From Abelmoschus esculentus (Eukaryota > Streptophyta > Magnoliopsida > Malvales > Malvaceae), in assembly GCA_035048815.1 (NCBI GenBank), contig JAUCBN010000036.1, forward strand, positions 5,776,001-5,840,000: a stretch of DNA of 64,000 bases. The letters run 5' to 3'. Both the position numbers and the translations under genes were made by a program. Positions 35,982-47,191 of this stretch are shown piece after piece. The notes below the pieces were generated by a model that worked only from the letters and a program-made list of their open reading frames with translations, did not search any database and was not told the DNA's origin. How positions within the stretch are numbered: position 1 is the stretch's first letter; each line of letters opens with the position of its first letter.

Positions 35982-36054
35982 TTCATCAGGGGAAGAGCAA
36001 TACTTATAGCAGACGTTTTTATCAATGTTTACTTCGACCTCCAACAACAAACAT

Positions 36055-37330
36055 TGAATGGGTACGAGAATTCTACACACACAGTCTTGTGGCGAAAAAT
36101 CCATACATCTACCTCAGGGGAAGAGCAATAATTATAGCAGACGTTTTTATCAATGTCTACTTCGCCCTCGACATCGAAACTGATGAACACGCTGCGTTTG
36201 AAGCCGCCTTGAAGATAGAAGATTACAAGGCAATGAAAGCCGAACTCTGCATGCCTAGAATCAAATGGAATAAGGAAAACATTTTGGTTCGGTTAGCCGC
36301 AAAGATTTGCAATCGGAAGCCATATTGTGGAACACATTTGTAAAAAGGAATCTACTGCCAACATCTCATAATCAGAAAGTAGATCGACTACGCCTGACAC
36401 TAATTCATTCAATCATTCACAATCGAAGGATAGACATAGGTCACATCATCAGTGAGAAAATCTTCGAGCATGAAAAAAAGACAAAGGTATACCCATTTTT
36501 CTATGCTTAATAACTTCCTTAGCTAGGCTTGAAAGTGTATCGACCATACCCTTCGGCACATACACACTGGAGTGAAAGGGATGGACCAAAGATGTGTGCA
36601 TCAAAAGAATACAAGTAGAGGAAGCTATCCCACAAGCATTCATTTCTTCCGCCACAAAGTCCGTAGACGCCTCACAACCAACAGGCGCAGAAGAAGAATC
36701 CATACCAACACCAGGGGATGTCATGAACACTCTGCTACGGATAGAGAAAAGGCAACTGATATTCATGAATTATGTCAAAGAATTCAACAATGCCATAATA
36801 GCCACAATCGTAAACGAACTTCCAACATGCGAAACGATCTTCCCAGAATTCAACGTAGATATCTCAAACCCACAACATTACACATCTGCTCTTTTCCAAA
36901 CAAACAATGCCTCCGCCACAGTACCAGTATCTCCTATAGCCACCACTGAGGCTGCCGCAACAGAACCATTCTCCGCCACCTCAACAGTTGTAGACTCTGT
37001 TCAAAAAGCTGTCTCACTAGCAGATTCTAGTTCACTAGACTAGAGTAGCTCATCAGATGACATGAAATCCTTCATGCAAACCATAAAGGAGAATGTTTCT
37101 CCCAAAGCAGCACAAGAAGGGCAGAAGAGAAAGGAAACATCTTCCTCCCCAATCGACTTAGATCCAAAAGAGGAGCAGACACTAACCCAACTCCCATCAG
37201 AGTCCAGCCACACCGATATGCCAAGAAGTCGATGGTGAGGCCGTCAAAGGTAGCAGCCCAGCAACTGCCGAAGCAACCTACCCAGCAGACACCAAACACT
37301 CGTTGAAAGCTGATAATCGATAGTGATTCT
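36055..37330 (+). pseudogene. Putative plant-transposon-domain protein, broken
   Basis: The frame at 36059-36343 has WVREFYTHSL and YIYLRGRAIIIAD..IN.YFAL. It shifts at about 36330 to FVKRNLLPTSHNQKVDRLRL..IHSIIHNRRIDIGHII (to 36510). It then shifts again to 36594-37043, a tail rich in S, T, A, E and P with IEKRQLIFMNYVKEFN. This order matches the plant-only domain annotated as putative plant transposon protein; its biochemical role is not established. Two frameshifts and several stops make it a pseudogene. Such proteins often lie between LTRs in elements without RT. Confidence 0.7.
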
Positions 37331-37824
37331 GAGGATACATTCGGATCCTCCAAATCTTTTTAAGGGCGATAGCTTTCTTTATATTTCTCTTTTTAATTTT
37401 TTTTCTTTTTTTCTTTTTCTTTTTTTCTTTTCTTTTCGGTTATGTACATGTACATGCATTGAGGATAATACATCCTTTGAGTTTGGGAGAGCATTTGTCT
37501 ATTTTGTAATCTGTAAATGCAATGTATGGAAGTAATAGAAGTATCTAATTAATGCTTTAAATATTGTCATAGTTACTTAAGTATTACTGCAAAAAAAATT
37601 TAAGTCGGTTAAATTTTATTGAAACTCCCTCGGTAGTGATATAATTCTCCAGCCGTCGTCACACTATGCACCATTACTTGAAATCAGAAAGGTGTTTGAG
37701 GATTAGTACTTAGGATTAGACTATGAGCCTGAAAATACATAAACATTGCTAGTCTTAGTTAATTTTAAAAGTTCTTTTCTTTGAAAAGCAATAAAGACTT
37801 AGGCTTAGATTTTAAACTAGAGGT

Positions 37825-37980
37825 GCCTATCACTGGCACTAGTTAGTCCATAGAGGTGCCCATGATTGTCTCTAATACTTAGAATTCTCCCACTTACTTG
37901 AGGTGTCTATCACTGACTCTAGTAAGAAATAGCTAATTACCTGAGGTGCCCATGACTGGCTCAAGCAAGTATAACTATAT
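37825..37980 (+). repeat. GAGGTGCC(C/T)AT repeats in element D
   Basis: Four copies of (A/T)GAGGTG(C/T)C(C/T)AT(C/G)A(C/T)TG(G/A/T)C(A/T)CTA(G/A) or near variants are spaced 35-60 bases apart in the untranslated tail. The flanking 37330-37825 stretch is non-coding, starting with a long T/C tract (37390-37440). Confidence 0.7.
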
Positions 37981-38266
37981 AGAAATATATAATTATACAT
38001 CAATTTCAGGGAGAAAGTAAGTAAAAGAATTAAGAAATCTTAACCGAAAGTCTTGACCTAGAAAAATGTTAGAACTTAGAAAATCAGCTACGCACGCACA
38101 CACTAAGACTCATAGTCCAGTTCCGAGGAATTCCTAGAACCAAAAGGAGGCTGAGTTAAGAAAGGAATTCTGCCGTGGCAGACAGGACGGTGTATCGCTT
38201 TAAAATTCCCTACTTAAATTTATCTTTTGCATTGCTTGAGGAAAAGAAATAGTTTGAGTTTCAAGG

Positions 38267-38877
38267 TGTGATGAGTACCTAAAAGTTATCTATTTTCATA
38301 TCATTTCTCCACTCATTTATTGCTAATAAAGACAGAATTAAAAGAAATAATAGATATTTCTGATTATTTTGCACATCTCAGCATCCAAACATTGTATTAT
38401 GAATTTATTCATTATTTGGCATAAAACATATATGTTATATAGTTTTCTTTCTTAGAGAGGAGACTAGATCAAAGAAAAGAGCCAAAGAAGAAAATATATG
38501 TTGAATTACAATGAAGCATCCTCCACGGCATTGTTCTGAAGACTACCGCGGCAGCGTAAAAAGATGACAAGTGATGCTCAACAGGAAGAAGAAAGGATGC
38601 CAAAAGACAAAGAAAGAAGAACAACTCAGTTAGGAAGTCAAACCCAAGCTAAACTGCGAGAAGAGACATTTTAGGAATTAAGGTTTATTTTATATAATTT
38701 AATTAGGAATTAGACTTCTCTTTTGTTTAGAACTCTTTCCTTGCATGAAAAGATCAACTTAGGACTTGGCCTATATAAGGCATCCATTAGGTTTAGGTTT
38801 AGAAGAGAAAAAGTCGGTTTACACACATAACTTATACTTAGCTGTCGACCATATTATGTTCTAAACTCCTTTGGAGG
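38267..38877 (+). repeat. LTR D, right copy, first piece
   Basis: It opens TGTGATGAGTACCTAAAAGT and follows the left copy until CTCCTTTGGAGG, where element B begins. The last five bases GGAGG (38873-38877) are repeated at 56799-56803 as B's target duplication. The remainder of this LTR follows at 56799. Confidence 0.9.
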
Positions 38878-41800
38878 TGTAGCGACCCTTTAAAATGTTT
38901 AATATTAAGTATAAATGAAAATAGGGGTCACTAGTCTGAAAAGTAGGAATTAGGCTAAGAAAATGGAATTTTAAATTTAAGGTTTAAAATTTGGGAATTA
39001 GGGTTTGGAAAGCCTAAAAAGGAAATTGAAAATTTTATTAAAAATTAGGGATTTGAAAAATGTTTGGAATGTTTAAAAATGTTGGAGTCGTCACCGGTTA
39101 CTTTTGGGTAGACCGGACACCGGAAAACCAGAGATTCAAAGTGTTTGGGTTCGAGAGTCAGTTACGGTTTAAAAACGGGTTTAGGGTTTAAAAACTGCCC
39201 AAAAATTGGCACCTTTAAAATAAATTACCGCTTAATTAATTTTAGATTTCTTGGATTAAAGTGGCATTTAAATTAGTCTTTTGTTTAAAGATTCGAATCA
39301 ATTTTATTTTTTACCGTGTCTTTATTCGAAGGCAACGCATACACCGCGACCATTGCATTGGAACACGGGCCCGTTACGACCGAATAAAGATATTTAAAAT
39401 TAAATTCATTAATTAGTAGGTATGAAGTGTGATTCTTGAACAAAAATTAGAGGTGAACAAAATTGAATATATGTACAACCAAATATGGATGACGTAAAGC
39501 ATGATATAAATGATAAAACGGAATGCTTAACGAAAAGATAAAAACATAATTTAACTAAAAACATGACAAACTAAAACATAATATGTGACAAAGGCATGAC
39601 TAAAGTATAACTAAATAGACAAGGGACAAAAGATATGCATGACATAATGTGACATTAAATTAAATACAAATGCAAAGCAATCATATAAAAAAAACTAACA
39701 AAATATGCTCCGTACCACAAAATAAAAGGCAATATTAACAATAAAAAGACAACATATAACGGGAAAGAAAAGTAAAAGATTGTAAATTAACAATATAACA
39801 CCAAGTATGTAGATGAAAAGAAAGGATGTGGATGCAAATAATCAAACTAAAATAAAAGGAAGTGTAATATGTGATACTGTAAATGACCAAATTAAAAGAA
39901 AAATGAGATTTTGAAGTCAAATTGGCAAAATAAGAGAGTAATATTCGAAATAGTGACCAAAATAAAATAAAGAAAGAAAATCCAGACCCTCAAAACGCCA
40001 TTTTGAGGTGAGGGAGGGTTGGAAAGTAACATTCCAAGCACGGGGGGACTTGGTTTAAATAAAACCAATTTTTAAAGGGGATTTCATCCAAAATTGTGAC
40101 TAAAATAAAAGAAAGAACAAGGTTTGAAGGACCTGGGGCCTTATTTCACAGACACGGAGGGTTTTAATCAGGCAATTAACCCGTTTTCAATTTAGTCCCC
40201 AAGTATAAATGATAACTTTTCATCCTAAAATCATTTTTAACAAACCAAACTTTAAAGAGAAAGCAAAGTTCTCTCGTTTGTTCTTCTGGAAATCCAGAAA
40301 CATCAAGAACACGATGGTGTTCTTCTGGATTTCTCAGAAAAGCAAACGCCGGCCACCGTACTCCGCCGTGCCGGAGAAAACAAAACGTCCTTTCCTCTAT
40401 TTTTCAAAGCCAAAAACGCATCCTTCCTCCTTTTGTAAAAACAGATCCAAAAACATTTGCTTACTACCCAAAAAGACGTTAAACCCCCCCTCTTTTCGAC
40501 TTTGAAAACCGAGAGGAAAATGGTTTTCTCCTTCGGTTTCGAGGAAAGGGGAAAAGAAACACACTCTCGTCCGATTCTGGTTCACCCACAACGGCGCGAA
40601 GGCCAAGGTTCATCACCGACGAGAGAAAAACAAAGAGGAGACTCGATCCATATCCATAAAAGGTAACAGCGACATCCCTACTTTTTTGTATATGCATGCA
40701 AAAAACGAAAAAGGAAAAAAATACCTCTAAAACACTCGGCTTCTATTTCTTAAAAAAAATGAGGGGATCCTCTACAAAGTGTTTTTCTTTTGGTTTTATA
40801 TCCGATTGCCGAAAATGGAAAATGAAAACCCTATATTCTATTGGTTGCTTCTCTCGTTTGGATGCATGTGTGTGTTCTGATTTTTTTCTGATTTTGCCGG
40901 TCGAAAATCCTCTGAGAATGGCTGCCTTTTTGCCCTGAAATCTCTGCCCTTGTTTGTCCTTTTGCTTTGGTGTAATCGATTTCTGATTTCTGCAATTGTT
41001 GGCTCTGTGATGTACGAATTCTGACGTTTCTTTGTTTTTTTGTGTACGTGGCGATCGAAACAATGAGGGAGATCACCGGCGTTCGGACAGCGAGGGAAAC
41101 GAAAGATCGATTGGAAGCCGAACAGTTCGGGGCGTGCAGCTCACGCGCGCGTGGGGAGTCCAACAGCCGGCGCGTGGCGCGTGCGGGGACTGAGCGGTTA
41201 TCCTCCCTTTAATCTGGACCGTTGGATCTCGGTTAGATCCAACGGTCACACCGCAGCTGCGCATGGGAAAAGAAATCAAATTAGGGTTATTTTGTATCCG
41301 GGTTGGATTAGGGTCAACCCGATTTGGGTTCATCAGACCCGGGCTTATAGTTTGGGCTTGGTATTGGGCTTTGTGATATTTAGTATTGGGTCATGTATTA
41401 ATAGTTATTCAGATTTTAGGCTGATTATAACTGTAAATGGACTCTGATAATTAAAAAAGTTTGGACTTTATTTATTTTGGGTTTTATAATTATTAGTTTG
41501 GGTTTAAGTTTTATTTTATTTATTTACTAAATATAATAATAATACTAATATATATATTATAACAATAAAATCAGATAACAATATAAATATAATAATAATA
41601 ATAACAATAATAATAATAATATTAAAAATAATAATAATAATAAAAAAAAATAATAATAATAATAAAATATGTATGACATAAAAGGTAGATGTAATATCAA
41701 ACACAAAGGAAAAAGAGAAACTTTAAACAAAATGAAAAATAATAAAAGTAAAAATAATAATAAAATAAAATAAAATAAAATAAATAAATAAAAATATATA

Positions 41801-42017
41801 TTAAAAATAAACTATAGGTATGTATTATTTACAAAATAACAAAATAATTGTAATATCTACTCTTGTTTTTTGTTTCAATAAAATTAAAGTAATACAAGAT
41901 TTAAAAGGTGAATAAGTGCTATTTTTTTGTATTTTTGATTACCGAATGCAAGCCCCTTATTCGAATTGAAACTAAAATTAAAACACAAGTTTAGACCGGA
42001 TAAAATTAGTGATTACA
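38878..42017 (-). repeat. Element B 3' LTR
   Basis: 3140 bases. On the minus strand it opens TGTAATCACTAATTTTATCC (42017) and ends GGGTCGCTACA (38878). It contains AAT trinucleotide runs (41525-41660) and a perfect hairpin (41217-41247). The U5 block shared with T1 is at about 39080-39225. The open frames at 40209-41447 are shared with the other LTR and have no domains. It retains 180 bases (about 40917-41096) that the other LTR has lost. Confidence 0.95.
41217..41247. promoter_or_regulatory. Perfect 12-bp inverted repeat in LTR B
   Basis: GACCGTTGGATC (41217-41228) and GATCCAACGGTC (41236-41247) with a 7-base loop. It is conserved unchanged in the other LTR (56005-56035). The solo LTR has only a degraded counterpart near 26740-26775. 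It could be a transcription-factor site or RNA hairpin; the role is not known. Confidence 0.7.
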
Positions 42018-43502
42018 GTTGCCCCTCTTTCCTTATCGTTGTAAAACAATGATAAAGCAAAGATAGAAAAACACTAATTTTATCCGACTTTCCTGTTTGA
42101 AGACTGTTTTAGGAGCCCCTTTTCCTTGATTCTGATAGCCCTTTTATCCCCTGATCCCCTAATCTACTTTGCCATGAATAACATCCCAACTCAAGACCAC
42201 CTGCACACATAAAAAGATTTCAGAAGTCAATTTTGATCCCGTTATTTAGACACTTTGAACAAATTAAAAGATTCTGAGCCGCGGGTTTCCCCTCTACGGG
42301 ACTTTAGCCCTGAACTGTTGAAGAAGTTGATCCTTCCTATATAGAACCAACTTTTAAAACTTCGAGTCTTTCCTATATATCTCTTCGGAATAGTCTTCGA
42401 TCCGAGTTTCTCCTATATGAAACCCTAAATCTAGAATTCTAACGACGTTGATCCCTTCTCCGTAGAATCCACATCTTCGAGATGCTCCAGTTTCTGATCA
42501 TCACAGCATCTGACGGTCCCTCTCTTTGAGCTTATACCGTAGTGGGCGAGCAATGAAGTGCTAGCGTTCTTCTTTCCTGTAAATGCATATGATATGACAT
42601 GGTATGGGTTAACATATTCCTATTCTACATGATGCATGTTCGGGTCACAACCAAAAGTTGTTCGGATCTAGTCTCTTTGATTTCTCGTCTTTTCTGCAAT
42701 CGCTCCCTATGTTAGGACCCAAGCCATCTTCTGACATTGTTTTCTGCCTCCAACAACGGGATTCCTAAATTTACTTCTTTCGGGGCACCTGTTTGCGGAT
42801 TTTCACTTTGATGACTTTTCCTTCCCCCTTTTTCTTCTTCTTCTTTTTCCTTTTTCTTTCTTTTCCCTTCTCTTTTTTTTTAGGCGCCCTGTCGGGTTTT
42901 CACCTTGTAGAATTGAATCTTCGATGATCTCTATTGGTTACTGCGGATCGATTTGGACTTCGCTCCTCTCCGACCTGTAGCTGATGGGATAAATCATAGC
43001 AACTTCAAAAAACTTTGTTCATTGACGTTCCGGGTTGATTTATTTATGAATATACCAAAAAGGAATGAATATGATGCAATAAGAAATATCTAATATAGCT
43101 ATTATATTCCAAAAGTTATGGCAAACACGACATATGCAAGAAAATGAGGAGAATTAAACTCTAACAGACTTCACAATATTGAAGGTATGAATGATACGAG
43201 AACTCATCAACCGCATCAAAGATCTCACTTCCCGACTTGATCATAGTAGCCTCCGAGAGAGTTGATGAAGTGCCGGACCTTGCAAATATTTGAGCCGCCC
43301 TTTCGGGTTTTCAACTCAAAATCTCCTTCGGTTCTAAGGCGTCCTTTTCGGATTTTCACCTTAAACCCTCCTATGGTCCTAAGGTGCCCTTTTCGGGTTT
43401 TCACCCTGGACCCTCCATTTTTCTTCTTTTTTTTCTTTTTTCTTTTTCTTTTTTTTTCTTTTTTTCCTTCTTCTTCTTTTTTCTTTTTTTTTTCTTTTTT
43501 TT
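42018..43502 (-). other. Element B 3' tail and polypurine tract
   Basis: On the minus strand the tract AAAGAGGGGCAAC (42030-42018) touches the LTR and is identical to that of T1. The rest is non-coding. It has a T/C-rich run (43415-43505; purine-rich on the element strand) and at least four copies of a CC(C/T)TTTCGG(G/A)TTTTCACC word (near 42885, 43300, 43345, 43390), a diverged tandem repeat of about 45-55 bases. The lysine- or phenylalanine-rich frames here come from the T/C tract. Confidence 0.7.
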
Positions 43503-44942
43503 TCAAGAATAATACCTCTTGATCCAATCAGAATTCACAGGTTTACTCAACTCATTCTCGTCCATTTCTGTCATAATGACAGCTCCCCCTGAAAAGACCT
43601 TCTTCACAACGTACGGCCCTTCCCAATTAGGCATCCATTTTCCTCGGAAATCCTTTTGGATAGGTAGAACCCTTTTTAGCATCATATCCCCTTCCTGGAA
43701 CTCACGAGGCCTAACCTTCTTATTATAGGCTCGCATCATTCTTTTCTGATACATCTGGCCATGATAGATGGCGTTCAGCCTTTTTTCCTCTATCAGATTC
43801 AAATTGTCCATCCTGACTTGTATCCATTCAGCATCTTCCAATTTAGATTCACTCAGGATTCGGAGAGAAGGTATTTCAACTTCGAGTGGTAGGACTGCTT
43901 TCATACCGTAAACCAATGAGTATGGGGTTACTCCGGTCGAGGTTCGTATTGAGGTTCGATAAGCAAACAACGCAAAAGGCAACTTCTCATGCTAATCCTT
44001 GAAAGTATCTGTAGTTTTCGCTATGATCCTCTTAATGTTCTTATTAGCAGCCTCAACTGCTCCGTTCATCTTGGGTCGGTATGCGGTAGAGTTATGATGC
44101 ATAATCTTAAACTGTTCACACACCTCCGAAATCGTCTTGTTGTTCAGATTTGTGGCGTTATCCGTAATGATTCTTTCTGGCAAACCATAACGACAGATGA
44201 TCTCTCTTTTCAAAAACCTACAAACCGTGGCTCGCGTGATGTTGGCGTAGGAGGCGGCCTCTACCTATTTAATGAAATAATCAATCACTACTAAAATGAA
44301 ACGGTGTCCGTTAGATGCCTTAGGATAAATCTGTCCGATGACATCTATCCCCCAGGCGGCAAAGGGCCACGGTGCGTTCAAAGTATGTAACGGAAATGGT
44401 GGGGAATGAATTTTATCCGCATAAATCTGACATTTGTGACATCTTTTGGCATGATTAATACAGTCTCCTTCCATCGTTGACCAATAATAGCCACATCTCA
44501 TGATTTTTCTAGCCATTGCAAAACCATTAGCATGAGTCCCGCATATGCCTTCGTGTATTTCTGTCACTATGGTTTTAGCTTCTTGGGCACCAACACATCT
44601 CATTAGCACCTGATCACTCCCTCTTTTGTACAAGATATCCCCATCGAGGACATACCCTGCTGCCATTCTCCTAATAGTCCTTTTATCAATATCTGTGGCT
44701 CCCTCAGGATAAACTTGAGATTTGATGTACTGCAGAATATCGTGATACCAAGGATTCTCATCTTTCTCCTCTTCCACCCCATAACAATGGGCGGGCAATT
44801 CGATGCTTTGCATCTCTAGTGACCTCATTTGAGCCTTCGTGTTTGTCTTGAAAGTCGCGGCCAGAGTGGCCAAAGCATCAGCCATTTGGTTATCCTCCCT
44901 CGGTAAATATTCAAAACTGATTCTTTCAAAATTCTGAATCAA
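43503..44942 (-). pseudogene. Element B integrase
   Basis: Integrase inserts the cDNA copy. The frame 44942-44265 holds a chromatin of linker, then the HHCC zinc domain (HEGICGTHANG and CHKCQ, about 44560-44430) and the first catalytic aspartate in WGIDVIG (about 44355). Further down come the second aspartate in ITDNAT (about 44160) and the glutamate in VEAANK (about 44050). The C-terminus has EGDMMLKRV and KWMPNWEGPY, ending at 43503. In-frame stops at 44265-44267 and 43992-43994 both sit where tryptophan is expected. No chromodomain follows, consistent with Tat rather than chromovirus. Confidence 0.9.
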
Positions 44943-45559
44943 TCCTGAATCAGATTATAATACTTGATCAACTTAGGGTCCTTGGTTTCTCACTCTTGCC
45001 GTAACTGATAAATGACTAGCGAAGAGTCTCCAAACACCTGAAGGACCCGAACCTTCCGTTCGAGTGCTGCATGCAAACCCATAATACAGGCTTCATATTC
45101 TGCCATATTATTAGTGCAAAAGAAATTCAATCTGCTCGTGAGCGGATAATGAACTTTTTCCGGAGAGACCAACATTGCCCCTATGCCGTGCTCGAGGGCA
45201 TTAGAAGCCCCATCAAAATATAATTTCCATGGTAATGCAGTCTCGGTTATTCCACCCTCGGCTATGGCGGATACTAAATCCTCATCTGGGAAATCAAAGT
45301 TCAGGGGTTCATAATTCTTTACGACCCGACTTGCTAAGAAATCGGCCACCGCACTGCCCTTTACGGATTTTTGATTCACATACACAATATCAAATTCAGA
45401 CAAAAGCATCTGCTATCGAGCCATTTTTCCTGTCAACGTCGGTGCTTCTATTAGGGCTTTTAAGGGATCAGACCGTGATATCAGATAAGTGGTATGATAC
45501 AACATATATTGTCTCAACCTTTTAGTTGCCCAAACCAGGGCACAACACAACTTTTGAGT
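44943..45559 (-). pseudogene. Element B second RNase H domain
   Basis: 45409-44990 encodes WKLYFDGASNALEHGIGAML, NNMAEYEACIMGL and VFGDSSLVI: the D, E and D residues of an archaeal-type RNase H, the extra copy peculiar to the Tat lineage. Upstream (45559-45410) is the connection from the first RNase H. Stops lie at 45413-45415 and 44990-44992. An 11-base tandem duplication (GATTGATTCAG, about 44940-44960) shifts the frame into the integrase part. Confidence 0.85.
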
Positions 45560-46955
45560 TTACGGATATCGAGATTCGCCTTCTGTGAAATTCTTACTCA
45601 AATAGTAAATTGCTCTTTCCTTCCTCCCTGACTCGTCTTGTTGGCCTAACACACAGCCCATTGAGTTCTCGAAAACCGTTAGGTATAAAATCAATGGTCG
45701 GTCAGGCACAAGGGCCACTAAAACTGGGGCTTTAGTTAGATAATCCTTAACCTTCTCAAACGCTGCCTGACAATCTTCATCCAAGGTTCCTGGGTTATTT
45801 TTACGGAGAAGTCTAAAAATAGGGTCACACTTATCCGTTAACTGAGATATGAAACGGGAGATATAATTCAGCCTCCCTAGAAAACCTCGAACTTCTTTTT
45901 GGGTTTGCGGTGGCGGGAGGTCCCTTATGGCTTTGACTTTATCTGGATCAATTTCTATCCCCCTTCGGCTGACTACGAACCCGAGGAGCTTTCCGGACGT
46001 TACTCCGAAGGTACATTTGGCGGGATTGAGCTTCAACTGATACTTTCTTAACCTCAGGAACAACTTTTGTAGATTCTGAATATGTTCATTCTCTGTCTTG
46101 GATTTGGCGATCATGTCATCCACATACACTTCAATTTCTTTGTGCATCATGTCGTGAAAAAGAGTCACCATTGCTCTTTAATACGTGGCCCCGACGTTCT
46201 TCAATCCGAAAGGCATTACTTTATAGCAGAACGTGCCCCACAGTGTCACGAAGGTGGTTTTTTCCATATCATCTGGGCACATCTTGATCTGATTATAACC
46301 CAAAACACCGTCCATGAAAGAAAACCATGAGTGCCCCGCAGTATTATCAACAAGGGTGTCAATATGCGGGAGAGGAAAATTGTCTTTGGGACTGGCCTTA
46401 TTGAGATCACGATAATCTACGCACATGCGTACTTTCCCATCCTTTTTGGGCACCGACACGATATTCGCAACCCACTCGGGGTACTTTGCTACTCTCAAAA
46501 ACCCGGTCTCGAACTGCTTTCTTACTTCTTCTCTAATTTTCAGCAACATATCCGTTCTTAACCTTCGGAGCTTTTGTTGGACGAGCTTATTCTCCAGTCG
46601 TGTGGGTAGCTTGTGTACAACAATATTTGTATTTAGACCTGGCATATCTTGATACGTCCAGGCAAAAACATCTTTAAACTCTGAAAGCAACCCAATTAAT
46701 TTTTCCCTTGAGTCTGATGCTAAAGTGGTGCCTATTTTTACTTCTCTTCTTTCTTCTTCAGATCCCAAATTTATTATCTCCAGATCCTCCTGATGAGGCA
46801 GTATCTGCTTTTCTTCACTGGCCATCAACCTTATTAACTCATCGGGGATCTCTAACTCCTCTTCCTCTTCTTCGGCTTCTGCGACAAGTACGGGTTGTTC
46901 GAAATTCAGTACAGGATTAAGTTCAGTATCATTCATACAATCGATATTATCGGAC
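45560..46955 (-). pseudogene. Element B reverse transcriptase and first RNase H
   Basis: Starting after the intron at 46955, an acidic stretch (EEEEEELEIPDELI) leads to DVFAWTYQDMPGL. Then come the RT fingers and palm: VPKKDGKVRMCVDYRDLNKA (about 46430) and FSFMDGVLGYNQI (about 46310). The catalytic box is EVYVDDMIAKSK (about 46110). RNase H follows with ILYLTVFENSMGCVLGQ. A TAA at 46178-46180, where glutamine would fit, splits the palm before the YVDD box, and another stop is at 45560-45562. With these stops no RT can be made. Length and order are otherwise normal for Tat. Confidence 0.9.
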
Positions 46956-47191
46956 CTACAAGAATTTAAATTTCCTATGTTGGGAAATAGTATACATATT
47001 TTACAAATAAAGAATAAAGAGATAAAAAATGCAAGGAACAAAATGTATGAAAAGAAGATTGTTTGCCATTTGAGAAAAAGAGCATGAAGCCCTCTGTTTT
47101 CATTGAAATGCAGATTAACATAGATGCCCTTTACAAAGAAATCCCATTGCTTTGGGGCAAAAGCGAATGGGAGGTGTTTTTTAGACATTAC
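46956..47191 (-). other. Predicted intron between protease and RT of element B
   Basis: On the minus strand a GTAATG donor (47191) and a TTGTAG acceptor (46956) bracket 236 bases rich in T. Removing it joins codons AA|G and puts the protease frame into the RT frame, which otherwise differ, and removes the protease frame's stop at 47188-47190. An intron at this place is a known feature of Ogre elements. That it is spliced in this copy is inference. Confidence 0.8.

Larger units (their letters stand above)
35982..38266 (+). mobile_element. Internal region of element D
   Basis: 2.3 kb between the two LTR D copies. It holds one broken plant-transposon-domain gene and non-coding DNA, with no gag, RT or integrase, so it is a non-autonomous LTR element. 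An early stretch (35986-36040) duplicates 36108-36172 (TCAGGGGAAGAGCAATA then GCAGACGTTTTTATCAATGT), which suggests rearrangement next to the 5' LTR. The right end, GAGGAAAAGAAATAG...TTTCAAGG, is a weak purine-rich tract. Confidence 0.7.

Noticed and set aside
36572..36949. 125-codon arginine-rich frame
   Set aside because: Overlaps the better supported 36594-37043 frame of the transposon-domain pseudogene; its composition reflects the other frame.
40209..41447. Several open frames repeated at 55177-56235
   Set aside because: They are duplicated because they lie in the two LTRs of element B. No domain is recognisable and frames on both strands are equally open.
43225..43527. Lysine-rich and phenylalanine-rich frames
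   Set aside because: Products of a T/C-rich tract in the 3' tail of element B.
47188..47190. Stop at the end of the protease frame as a disabling mutation
   Set aside because: It lies just inside the predicted intron (46956-47191) and would be removed by splicing, so it was not counted among the damaging stops.
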